DNA of 7,487 bases from an uncultured Collinsella sp. (GCA_900544465.1 UQVT01000093.1:1-7487), one strand, 5' to 3'. Positions 1 to 6,320 are shown, numbered from the stretch's first letter. The notes: a model not told the origin generated them from the sequence alone. Numbers and translations: made by a program.

Positions 1-59
1 TTGGACGCGATGGCGGGAACGGTGCCCTTGAGCGGGGACGGGGTGATGCGGGCTAACAT
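1..59 (-). CDS. aroA: 3-phosphoshikimate 1-carboxyvinyltransferase (EPSP synthase), N-terminal fragment
   Basis: Only the first 19 codons lie in the window; the gene continues past the left edge. The reading starts at an ATG at 59-57 and gives MLARITPSPLKGTVPAIAS. This has the typical EPSP synthase opening, in which a short strand is followed by a Pro-Leu-x-Gly segment and then the conserved Ser/Lys region. The family joins shikimate 3-phosphate and phosphoenolpyruvate in the cytoplasm, the sixth shikimate step. The start overlaps the aroB stop by 7 nt (ATGTTAG), and a GGGAG ribosome site at 70-74 lies 10 nt upstream inside aroB, so translational coupling is likely. Identification rests on a short stretch plus its position behind aroB, so it is probable rather than certain. 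Confidence 0.8.
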   Translation of the reverse strand, partial: MLARITPSPLKGTVPAIAS

Positions 60-1159
60 GCGGAAACGTCTCCCTTCTGGCCGAGGCCCTCGGCAATCAA
101 ATCGTGGAAGGTGGAAAGCGGCGTGCGATCGATGCTGCAACGGCCAATGTCGTGCGGAATTACCAGGTCGATGGTGTCGCCCGCGCGCTTTTTATCGTGG
201 AGTGCCTCGGCAAAGACGGCATCGGCATCTAGGTCGCAGCGGGTCTTGAGGCCGTGGCGCGCACAGAGCTCCTCGATGCGGCCAGGCAGCTCTGCGTCGC
301 AAATGCCGTGCAGGGCTGCGGCACGCGTGATAATGCCCATGCCGATCGACACGCAGTTGCCGTGTCCCAGCTCAAAGTGCTCGCAGGCCTCGACGGCGTG
401 TCCGGCGCTGTGGCCAAAGTTGAGGAGCTTGCGCTGATTGGTTTCGCGCTCGTCGGCAACGACCACGGCGCGCTTAATGTCGATATTGCGGGCGATGATG
501 AGCGCCACACGGGCCACGTCGCGGTTGAGTAGCTCCAGCGTGAGCGGGGTCTTCTCCAGCTCGGCGAAAAGCTCCGGGTCGGCGATCACGGCGTGCTTGA
601 CGACCTCGCCGCAGCCGTCGGCGAACTGTTCGGGCGTGAGGGTGGCCAGGCACCCCACGTCGGCGATAACCACGCTCGGTTGCCAAAAGGCACCGGCCAA
701 GTTCTTGCCGGCAGCCAGGTCGATGGCCGTCTTGCCGCCGACCGACGAATCCACCATGGCGAGCAGACTCGTCGGGATCTGCACAAACTTGCAGCCGCGC
801 ATGTAGGTGGCGGCCACAAAGCCCGCCACGTCGCCCACGACGCCGCCACCGAGTGCCACGATCACGTCGGAGCGCGAAAGCTCGTGCTCGGCCACAAACT
901 CCAAAATGGCAACATAGGTTTCGGCGCGCTTATGGGCCTCGCCGGCCTCGAAGGTGTAGATGCTTACCTCGTACCCTGCGGATTCGAGGCTCTGCTTAAC
1001 GGGCATCTGGTAGAGCGGGCCCACGTTGGTGTCCGTCACGATGACGGCGCGCGAGCCGCCGGCGGTGGCGCGTACGAGCGGGCCTGCCTGCTCCAGCAAA
1101 AACGTGCCCACATGCACCTGGTAGGGGCGTGCGGTGTCGATATCGATGGTAATCGCCAT
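53..1159 (-). CDS. aroB: 3-dehydroquinate synthase
   Basis: This 368-residue cytoplasmic enzyme converts DAHP to 3-dehydroquinate, the second shikimate step, using NAD and a divalent metal. Its length is normal for the family. The nucleotide-binding glycine-rich stretch GGGVVGDVAGF is at 104-114, followed by PTSLLAMVDSSVGGKTAID at 129-147, both hallmarks of the family. The expected metal ligands are present as Glu185, His250 (in NFGHSAGHAVE) and His266 (in LGHG); Lys188 and His254 match other active-site positions. The start is fixed by an AAAGGA ribosome site at 1169-1174, 9 nt upstream. It lies 36 nt behind tyrA, and its last codons overlap the aroA start, so it is an internal gene of the aro operon. 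Nothing suggests damage. The alternative, a dehydroquinate synthase-like aminotransferase-pathway enzyme, is unlikely given this operon. Confidence 0.97.
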   Translation of the reverse strand: MAITIDIDTARPYQVHVGTFLLEQAGPLVRATAGGSRAVIVTDTNVGPLYQMPVKQSLESAGYEVSIYTFEAGEAHKRAETYVAILEFVAEHELSRSDVIVALGGGVVGDVAGFVAATYMRGCKFVQIPTSLLAMVDSSVGGKTAIDLAAGKNLAGAFWQPSVVIADVGCLATLTPEQFADGCGEVVKHAVIADPELFAELEKTPLTLELLNRDVARVALIIARNIDIKRAVVVADERETNQRKLLNFGHSAGHAVEACEHFELGHGNCVSIGMGIITRAAALHGICDAELPGRIEELCARHGLKTRCDLDADAVFAEALHDKKRAGDTIDLVIPHDIGRCSIDRTPLSTFHDLIAEGLGQKGDVSAC

Positions 1160-1195
1160 AAGCTTCGGTCCTTTCGACCTGGCGTGATAGGTGGT

Positions 1196-2110
1196 CTAGT
1201 GGGAGGCCTCGTCGTCGAGCGCGCGCTTGATGCGGTCGCCCTCGGCAAGGAGATTCTCCAGATAGCGCTGGTCGCGGTCCTTAAGGGCGCGGCTGTAGGC
1301 GCCGAGCGATTCGATCAGATGGTCAATCTCGAAGGCGAGCGCATCGGCGTCATCGATCATGAGCTCGGACCACATCTGCGGATTGAGATGCGCCACGCGG
1401 GTGAGGTCGCGGTAGCTGCCGGCCGAAAAGCCGTGGTGGACCTGAGCGGTCGGGCTCTTAACATAGGCGTTGGAGACGACGTGCGCGAGCTGGCTCGTAA
1501 AGGCGATGACGCGGTCGTGCTCGGCGGCGCTGGTCACGCTGAACTTGCCAAAGCCTAAGGGACGCACCATCTCGCGCACCTGGCCCAAGAGCTCCAGCTT
1601 AAGTGCGTCGTCCACAGCGGGCGGTACAAGCACGAGCGGTGCGTCCTGGAACAGGTCGGCGCGGGAATGCGCGTAGCCCGAGAACTGCGTGCCTGCCATG
1701 GGATGCGCGCCCACAAAGTAAAAACCGTGCTCGCGGGCAAGCTCAAAGGCGCGCTCGCACACGATACCCTTGACGCCCACGGTGTCGATCACCACGGGGC
1801 CCATGATGGCCTCGGTGTCGGTGGCGTCGGCGAGTGCCCGGGCGTGCGCCTCGAGCCACTCGATGCAGGCCTCGGGGTAGCATGCCAGGACGATGATGTC
1901 GCATTCGCCGAGTGTCTTGTCGTTGAGCTCTCCGGCGACAGTGCCCATGCTGGCGGCCGTCATGACATCGTCATCGGGGTCCCAGGCCAGCACTCGGACG
2001 CCCGCCTGCGCATAGCCGCGGGCAAAACTGCCACCGATGAGGCCAAGGCCGACGATGCCGGCGCACTTAGGGCCGCCCTGGTTAACGCGCGCGTTTCTCA
2101 CCGTACCCAT
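1196..2110 (-). CDS. tyrA: prephenate dehydrogenase
   Basis: This 304-residue cytoplasmic enzyme oxidatively decarboxylates prephenate to 4-hydroxyphenylpyruvate, committing the pathway to tyrosine. The Rossmann motif GLGLIGGS is at 21-28. An Asp at 44, near the end of the second strand (LAWDPD), suggests preference for NAD over NADP. The family motif GAHPMAG is at 134-140, with its conserved His136. The helical C-terminal half carries SAAEHDRVIAFTSQLAH (194-210) and AGSYRDLTRVA (230-240). There is no fused chorismate mutase and no C-terminal ACT domain, so this is the short form; feedback control, if any, would have to come from elsewhere. The start is supported by GGAG at 2117-2120, inside the end of aroF, and only 3 nt separate the aroF stop from this ATG, indicating coupled translation. 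An arogenate dehydrogenase is possible, since substrate choice cannot be read from sequence alone. Confidence 0.93.
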   Translation of the reverse strand: MGTVRNARVNQGGPKCAGIVGLGLIGGSFARGYAQAGVRVLAWDPDDDVMTAASMGTVAGELNDKTLGECDIIVLACYPEACIEWLEAHARALADATDTEAIMGPVVIDTVGVKGIVCERAFELAREHGFYFVGAHPMAGTQFSGYAHSRADLFQDAPLVLVPPAVDDALKLELLGQVREMVRPLGFGKFSVTSAAEHDRVIAFTSQLAHVVSNAYVKSPTAQVHHGFSAGSYRDLTRVAHLNPQMWSELMIDDADALAFEIDHLIESLGAYSRALKDRDQRYLENLLAEGDRIKRALDDEASH

Positions 2111-2113
2111 GGG

Positions 2114-3136
2114 CTACTCCATGGTCTCTTGGCAGACAACCTCGCGGATGGCTCGGATACGGCGCATGGTGTCGTCGAACTGATCGGGGGTGAGGGCCTG
2201 GGCGCCGTCGGACCAGGCGCGGCTCGGCTCGTCGTGGACCTCGATCTCCAGGCCGTTGGCACCGCTGGCGGTCGCGGCGAGCGCCATGGGCTCAACGTAG
2301 CGGGTGTAGCCGGTGGCGTGGCTGGGGTCGGCGACAACGGGCAGGTGCGACAGGTGGTGCAGCACCGGCACGGCGTTGAGGTCGAAGGTGTTGCGGGTGC
2401 GGGTCTCGAAGGTGCGGATGCCGCGCTCGCACAGGATGACGTTGTCGTTGCCCTCGCTCATGATGTACTCGGCTGCCATGAGCAGCTCGTCGATCGTGCC
2501 GGACATGCCGCGCTTGAGCAGAATCGGGGTCTGGGTCTTGCCGACTTCCTTGAGCAGGGGGAAGTTCTGGGCGTTGCGGGCGCCGATCTGCATGACGTCA
2601 ATCTTCTTGTCAAGGAAGACCTGCACGTCGCGTGGGTCCATGATCTCGGTGACGATCGGCATGTCGAGCTCGGCAGACGCCTCGCACAGCAGGTCGAGGC
2701 CGGCAGGGCCCATGCCCTGGTAGGCGTAGGGGGAGGTGCGGGGCTTGTAGGCACCGCCGCGCAGCATCGTGGCGCCGGCGGCCTTCACGCGGCGGGCGAT
2801 GCGGATGAGGTTATCGCCCTCGACGGAGCACGGGCCGGCGATGACCTGGAACTGGTCGCCGCCGATCTTGACGCCGTGACCGCAGTCGATGACGGAGTCC
2901 TCGGGGTGGAACTTGCGGTTGGCACGCTTAAACGGCTCGGAGACGCGCTGCACGCGCTCGACGACATCCATGGACTCGAGCAGAAACGGGTCGATCTTGG
3001 TCGTATCGCCCACCAGGCCGATGATCGTCTCATTCTCGCCGCGCGAGACATCGGTCTTCAGGCCCTTTTTCTCAATCCAGCTGACGATATGGCCGACGGC
3101 CTCGTCGCTGGCGCTCTGCTTTAAAATTGCAATCAT
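2114..3136 (-). CDS. aroF: 3-deoxy-7-phosphoheptulonate (DAHP) synthase with N-terminal regulatory domain
   Basis: This 340-residue cytoplasmic enzyme condenses phosphoenolpyruvate and erythrose 4-phosphate, the entry reaction of the shikimate pathway. It closely resembles the Thermotoga maritima type of DAHP synthase (type I beta). A ferredoxin-like, ACT-like domain at about 1-66 is followed by a TIM barrel. Barrel motifs include GPCSVEG (101-107), RGGAYKPRTSP (126-136), IGARNAQN (184-191), LLKRG (206-210) and CERGIRTFE (236-244). The expected metal ligands are Cys103, His273, Glu299 and Asp310. In the Thermotoga enzyme the N-terminal domain mediates inhibition by tyrosine and phenylalanine, so feedback control is likely here too. 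An in-frame TTG at 3184 would add 16 residues, but that extension runs through the leader terminator hairpin and does not match the family. The ATG at 3136 has GAGAGG six nt upstream. This is the first gene of the operon. Confidence 0.96.
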   Translation of the reverse strand: MIAILKQSASDEAVGHIVSWIEKKGLKTDVSRGENETIIGLVGDTTKIDPFLLESMDVVERVQRVSEPFKRANRKFHPEDSVIDCGHGVKIGGDQFQVIAGPCSVEGDNLIRIARRVKAAGATMLRGGAYKPRTSPYAYQGMGPAGLDLLCEASAELDMPIVTEIMDPRDVQVFLDKKIDVMQIGARNAQNFPLLKEVGKTQTPILLKRGMSGTIDELLMAAEYIMSEGNDNVILCERGIRTFETRTRNTFDLNAVPVLHHLSHLPVVADPSHATGYTRYVEPMALAATASGANGLEIEVHDEPSRAWSDGAQALTPDQFDDTMRRIRAIREVVCQETME

Positions 3137-3146
3137 GGTGTGCCTC

Positions 3147-3209
3147 TCACCTCGATGGATAACTTTTGCAAAAACGGCCCGCAATGCGAGCCGTGTATAT
3201 ATGGTGCAT
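3147..3209 (-). CDS. possible 20-codon leader ORF upstream of aroF
   Basis: An ATG at 3209-3207 opens a 20-codon frame that runs through the leader hairpin and ends at a TGA at 3149-3147. The stop sits just upstream of, and touches, the aroF ribosome site. The peptide (start MHHIYTAR, end KSYPSR) contains two Tyr and one Phe but no run of them and no Trp, so it is not a classical amino-acid-sensing leader. No ribosome site precedes the ATG. It would be read only if the transcript begins at or very near this ATG, which the -10-like TATAAA at 3220-3215 would allow. It may equally be a chance frame. Confidence 0.2.
   Translation of the reverse strand: MHHIYTARIAGRFCKSYPSR
3170..3194 (-). terminator. 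intrinsic-terminator-like hairpin in the aro operon leader (candidate attenuator)
   Basis: Read on the minus strand, ACGGCTCGC (3194-3186) pairs with GCGGGCCGT (3182-3174) over nine positions around a 3-nt loop, and five U residues follow (3174-3170, the first within the stem). One position is a G:U pair in minus-strand RNA but a C:A mismatch in plus-strand RNA, so the fold favours the aro direction. The hairpin lies 34 nt before the aroF ATG, inside the untranslated leader, where a terminator would act only as a regulated stop. The U run is short, so strength is uncertain. Confidence 0.55.
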
Positions 3210-3214
3210 GAGAG

Positions 3215-3220
3215 TTTATA
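3215..3220 (-). promoter_or_regulatory. possible -10 element of the aro operon promoter
   Basis: On the minus strand TATAAA (3220-3215) matches five of six bases of the -10 consensus, and it is the best candidate between the tRNA promoter and aroF. No convincing -35 box lies 16-18 nt upstream. It would place the transcript start close to the ATG at 3209, leaving a leader of about 70 nt that contains the hairpin. Confidence 0.35.
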
Positions 3221-3299
3221 CTATCTGACTCGCTTTTGCCTTCTAAAGTGGGCCGTTGCGCCGCGTCTTCCTCGGAATTGCAAAGCTTTTTCTTTTATT

Positions 3300-3329
3300 T
3301 TGATAGCCCGTGGTGCACTTGGGTATAAT
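3300..3329 (+). promoter_or_regulatory. promoter of the tRNA-Arg gene
   Basis: A -35 box TTGATA (3300-3305) and a perfect -10 box TATAAT (3324-3329) are separated by 18 bp. The -10 box ends 11 bp before the mature tRNA begins. This is a strong housekeeping-type promoter, as expected for a stable RNA gene. An A/T-rich tract at about 3287-3300 lies immediately upstream and could act as an UP element. Confidence 0.85.
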
Positions 3330-3340
3330 GCCAACCGTTG

Positions 3341-3417
3341 GCCCTATTAGCTCAGGGGATTAGAGCGTCTGCCTCCGGAGCAGAAGGCCGTTGGTTCGAA
3401 TCCAACATGGGGCACCA
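3341..3417 (+). tRNA. tRNA-Arg(CCG)
   Basis: A complete 77-nt cloverleaf is visible. The acceptor stem GCCCTAT pairs with ATGGGGC with one G:U pair. The D stem is GCTC/GAGC. The anticodon stem is TCTGC/GCAGA around the loop CTCCGGA, with anticodon CCG at 3375-3377. The T arm is GTTGG/CCAAC around TTCGAAT. The discriminator base A and CCA are encoded. It reads the arginine codon CGG. A consensus promoter precedes it and an intrinsic terminator follows 11 nt after CCA, so it is a single-gene tRNA unit. Confidence 0.97.
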
Positions 3418-3428
3418 TCGAACGTAAG

Positions 3429-3465
3429 ACCGTCCGAACCTCGCATGGTCCGGGCGGTTTTTCTT
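3429..3465 (+). terminator. intrinsic terminator after tRNA-Arg
   Basis: ACCGTCCG (3429-3436) pairs with CGGGCGGT (3451-3458) through eight pairs including one G:U. The stem extends past one mismatch with ACC (3438-3440) and GGT (3447-3449). A run of five T follows (3458-3462), then CTTA. Position and structure fit the end of the tRNA transcript. Confidence 0.85.
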
Positions 3466-3493
3466 ATACCGACGCGACGTGATGGGACGTGGT

Positions 3494-6232
3494 ATGGCAG
3501 CAACGGATATCGAGCGCGGACTCTCGACCGCCGAGGTCGAGGAGCGCATCGCCGCCGGTAAGATCAACCGCAACATGGAGCTCAAGACCAAGTCGGTCAA
3601 AGAGCTCATCATCGAGAACCTCTGCACGTTGTTCAATTTGATCAACGTGATCTTGGCGTTCCTGGTCATTTTGACCGGTTCGTTTAAGAATCTGACGTTC
3701 CTGTTCGTGGTGTTCCTCAATACCGCCATTGGCGTCATTCAATCCATGCGTTCCAAGAAGATGGTCGATAAGCTCACGCTGCTGACCTCCAAGAAGGCCA
3801 TCGCGGTGCGCGACGGTGCCGAGGTGGAGCTCGACTTGGACCAGATCGTGCTCGACGACATCATCCGTCTGGGGCGCGGCGACCAGATTCCCGCTGATGC
3901 CGTGGTGGTTTTCGGCGAAGCGCTCGTGAACGAGAGCCTGCTGACGGGCGAGAGCGACCTCATTAAGAAACAGCCGGGCTCCGAGCTCATGAGCGGCAGC
4001 TTTATCGACTCGGGCCTGCTGCGCGCCCGCGTGATCCATGTCGGCGCCGATAACTATGTGGCAAAGATCAACAACGAGGCCAAGTACGTCAAAAAGGTCA
4101 ATTCCGAGATTATGAACGCGCTCAACGCCATCGTGCGGTTCGCGAGCATTATTATGATTCCGCTTGGTCTGGCGCTCTTTGCCTCGAGTGTGAGCGAGCT
4201 GTGGGATGCCGCGGGAACCCCGGGCGATAGCGCGCTTTCCTGGTGTTTCTCCGAGCTGCTGGCCGGTCGAGTGCCTTCTTCGGCGCTGCTGTCCACGGTG
4301 GGTGCCCTGCTGGGCATGATTCCGCAGGGTCTGGTGTTGCTGACCTCGTCGGTGCTCGCGATTGCCACGGTGCGCCTGGCACGTCGCAAGGTGCTGGCAC
4401 AGCAGCTCTACTGCATCGAGACGCTCGCGCGCGTCGACGTGCTGTGCCTGGACAAGACGGGCACCATTACCTCGGGCCGTATGGAGGTCGAGGGCACCTA
4501 CCCGCTGCCTGTTGAGGGTGTTGGCTTTGGCGCGGACTCGGACGAGGCTGCTGTTCCCGTCGAGACCACGGTGCTCGACTTTGCGCTCGCCAACGTGGCA
4601 CGTGCGACCTCGGCGGATGCCAACGAGACTTGCCAGGCGCTGCTCAACTATTACGCCGATCGTCCGGTCGAGGTTTCCGAGCCGCTGTCGGTCATTCCGT
4701 TCTCGTCGTCCAAAAAGTGGAGCGGCGCGTCGTTTGCGCAGGGCTCCTATGTGATGGGCGCCGCGCAGTTTGTGCTTACGGACCGTGTGTTTTCACAGGT
4801 CGAGAACCGTGTCGCCGAGCTTGCCGATACCTGCCGCGTGCTTGTGGTGGCGCGCGTGGACGGCTTTACGCCCGACGGCGACATGGTGGGCGAGGCCGAG
4901 CCCGTGGGTTTTGTGACTATTCGTGACGAGATTCGTACCTCGGCAGCCGAGACTATCGGCTACTTTAACGAGCAGGGCGTGACCCTCAACGTGATCAGCG
5001 GCGACGACCCGCGTACGGTGTCGTCGATCGCGCGCGTGGTGGGCGTGCCGGGCGCCGATGCTTACGTGGACGCGACAACCCTCGATACACCGTCCAAGAT
5101 TGATGCGGCAGTGGACCGTTACCACGTCTTTGGGCGTGTGACGCCGCAGCAGAAGCGCGAGCTCGTACAGGCGCTCAAACGCCGCGGGCACACCGTGGCC
5201 ATGACGGGCGACGGCGTCAACGACGTGCTGGCGCTCAAGGAGGCCGACTGCTCCGTGGCGATGGCCGCCGGCTCCGATGCCGCGCGCAATGTGGCCGAGA
5301 TCGTGCTCGTCGATAACGACTTTGCCTCGATGCCCGCTGTGGTGGCCGAGGGCCGTCGTTCTATCAATAACCTGCAGCGCTCCGCCGCGCTCTTTTTGAC
5401 CAAGACGCTTTTCTCGATGGGCCTGGCGGCGCTGTGCATCGCGCTGCCGCCGTATCCCTTCGAGCCCATTCAGATGACGCTCATCAACTTCTTCTGCATC
5501 GGCGCGCCGGGCTTTGTGCTGGGCCTGGAGCCCAACAACGCCCGCGTGAAGGGGTCGTTCTTGACCAACGTGCTTAAGCGTGCGCTGCCGGCGTCGATTG
5601 CGGTCATTTTGGCCGCGGCGCTCGATATCTTTGTGGCGCGCGTATTTGGTTTTAGTCAGCTTACGCTTTCGACCATGTGCCTGCTCACGTCGTGCGCGGC
5701 GAGTGTCAGCCTGATCTGGCACACCTCGCAGCCGCTCACGCCCTTGCGCGTGGTGCTTTTCGTGTTTGTCGTCGCCGGCATTCTGACGGGCGTTATCGGG
5801 TTCCCGGGGCTGCTGTCGATTGCCAACCTGTCGATGGGCCAGATGGTCATTTTGGCGGTTATCGTCGTCTTTACCTGCGCGGTGTTCTTTAAGCTTGCCG
5901 CGATGATGGACTCGCTTAAGCCCCGTCGCCGTCATGCGGCCACCGGCTTTGGCCGAGGCGTGCGCGTTCGCCTGGGTCGCGGCGGCGGCAAGGTGAGCTC
6001 GACGGGATCGACTGCCGGGCGTTTTGCCAAGCGCGTTGCCGCCGATATGGCGCAGCGCCGTGAGGCCCGCACTGTCCGCGAGGCCGAGGCTCGTGCACTC
6101 GAGGGCGTGGCCCAGGCCCAGCCCAAGAAAAAGAAGGGCGCCGGTGCCAAGCGCTCCCGCGTGACCAAATCGGCCCAGGGCATCAAGGTATCGATGCCCA
6201 GCAAGAAGAATAAGCCCGTAAAGAAAGACTAG
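3494..6232 (+). CDS. P-type cation-transporting ATPase, CtpE-like (likely calcium), with basic C-terminal tail
   Basis: This is a membrane ion pump of about 912 residues. The signatures are the actuator TGES (151-154), the phosphorylated DKTGT with Asp320, and the hinge TGDGVND (571-577). About ten membrane helices can be seen, near 45-62, 65-84, 213-235, 265-292, 631-652, 657-678, 697-717, 724-743, 751-772 and 781-802. The sequence around M4 and the phosphorylation site (GLVLLTSSVLAIA, then IETLARVDVLCLDKTG) resembles the mycobacterial CtpE calcium ATPase group. Two features stand out: M4 reads IPQGL, with Gln278 where Glu is usual, and residues 809-912 form a Lys/Arg-rich tail beyond M10. 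The start is uncertain. GTG 3479 and ATG 3482 have no ribosome site, while ATG 3494 has a weak GGGA six nt upstream and is preferred. No own promoter is evident. The transported ion is inferred only. Confidence 0.9.
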   Translation: MAATDIERGLSTAEVEERIAAGKINRNMELKTKSVKELIIENLCTLFNLINVILAFLVILTGSFKNLTFLFVVFLNTAIGVIQSMRSKKMVDKLTLLTSKKAIAVRDGAEVELDLDQIVLDDIIRLGRGDQIPADAVVVFGEALVNESLLTGESDLIKKQPGSELMSGSFIDSGLLRARVIHVGADNYVAKINNEAKYVKKVNSEIMNALNAIVRFASIIMIPLGLALFASSVSELWDAAGTPGDSALSWCFSELLAGRVPSSALLSTVGALLGMIPQGLVLLTSSVLAIATVRLARRKVLAQQLYCIETLARVDVLCLDKTGTITSGRMEVEGTYPLPVEGVGFGADSDEAAVPVETTVLDFALANVARATSADANETCQALLNYYADRPVEVSEPLSVIPFSSSKKWSGASFAQGSYVMGAAQFVLTDRVFSQVENRVAELADTCRVLVVARVDGFTPDGDMVGEAEPVGFVTIRDEIRTSAAETIGYFNEQGVTLNVISGDDPRTVSSIARVVGVPGADAYVDATTLDTPSKIDAAVDRYHVFGRVTPQQKRELVQALKRRGHTVAMTGDGVNDVLALKEADCSVAMAAGSDAARNVAEIVLVDNDFASMPAVVAEGRRSINNLQRSAALFLTKTLFSMGLAALCIALPPYPFEPIQMTLINFFCIGAPGFVLGLEPNNARVKGSFLTNVLKRALPASIAVILAAALDIFVARVFGFSQLTLSTMCLLTSCAASVSLIWHTSQPLTPLRVVLFVFVVAGILTGVIGFPGLLSIANLSMGQMVILAVIVVFTCAVFFKLAAMMDSLKPRRRHAATGFGRGVRVRLGRGGGKVSSTGSTAGRFAKRVAADMAQRREARTVREAEARALEGVAQAQPKKKKGAGAKRSRVTKSAQGIKVSMPSKKNKPVKKD

Positions 6233-6243
6233 CCCCAACGCCT

Positions 6244-6320
6244 CCCTAAGTTGCGGTGAAATAGGGACTGTTTAAGCGTTTTAACCTCCTATTCAGTCCC
6301 TATTTCACCGCAACTTAGGG
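6244..6320. repeat. perfect 27-bp inverted repeat with 23-nt loop
   Basis: The arm at 6244-6270 (begins CCCTAAGTTGCGG, ends GGGACTG) is the exact reverse complement of the arm at 6294-6320, 27 of 27 bases. The spacer is 6271-6293. Each arm itself begins CCCTA and ends TAGGG at its 23rd base, so a small hairpin can also form within each arm. It begins 11 nt after the ATPase stop. No T run follows on either side, so it is not a textbook intrinsic terminator, although such a stem could end or stabilise the ATPase mRNA. Size and form suit a REP- or MITE-like dispersed palindrome; copy number cannot be judged from one window. Confidence 0.9.

Noticed and set aside
593..1558. A 321-codon plus-strand frame across the aroB-tyrA junction
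   Set aside because: It is antisense to conserved aroB and tyrA motifs and crosses their gap, with no ribosome site or recognised fold.
1667..3124. A 485-codon open frame on the plus strand opposite aroF and tyrA
   Set aside because: It is antisense to two clearly recognised enzymes, its peptide is low-complexity (Ala, Gly, Val, Asp, His rich), and it has no recognisable motif. High GC third positions keep such frames open.
3137..3184. Longer DAHP synthase start at TTG 3184
   Set aside because: It would add 16 residues not found in the Thermotoga-type family and would translate through the leader hairpin; ATG 3136 has a well-placed ribosome site.
3217..3222. Plus-strand TATACT as an extra tRNA promoter -10 box
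   Set aside because: No -35 partner is present at the right distance and it lies over 100 bp from the tRNA, which already has a consensus promoter at 3300-3329.
3137..3340. T-box riboswitch upstream of the aromatic operon
   Set aside because: The leader is too short and lacks the conserved T-box sequence and specifier structure; only a simple hairpin with a U run is present.
3341..3417. tRNA-Arg as an attachment site of an integrated element
   Set aside because: The tRNA is followed by its own terminator and a chromosomal-type pump gene. There is no integrase and no visible repeat of the tRNA 3' end in the window.
4793..6238. A 481-codon open frame on the minus strand opposite the ATPase
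   Set aside because: It is rich in His, Arg and Gly without any domain. It mirrors the codon bias of the ATPase gene, which has full family motifs.
6244..6320. The palindrome as a CRISPR repeat or an ordinary Rho-independent terminator
   Set aside because: There is only one inverted pair, with no direct repeats or spacers, and no T run follows the stem on either strand.
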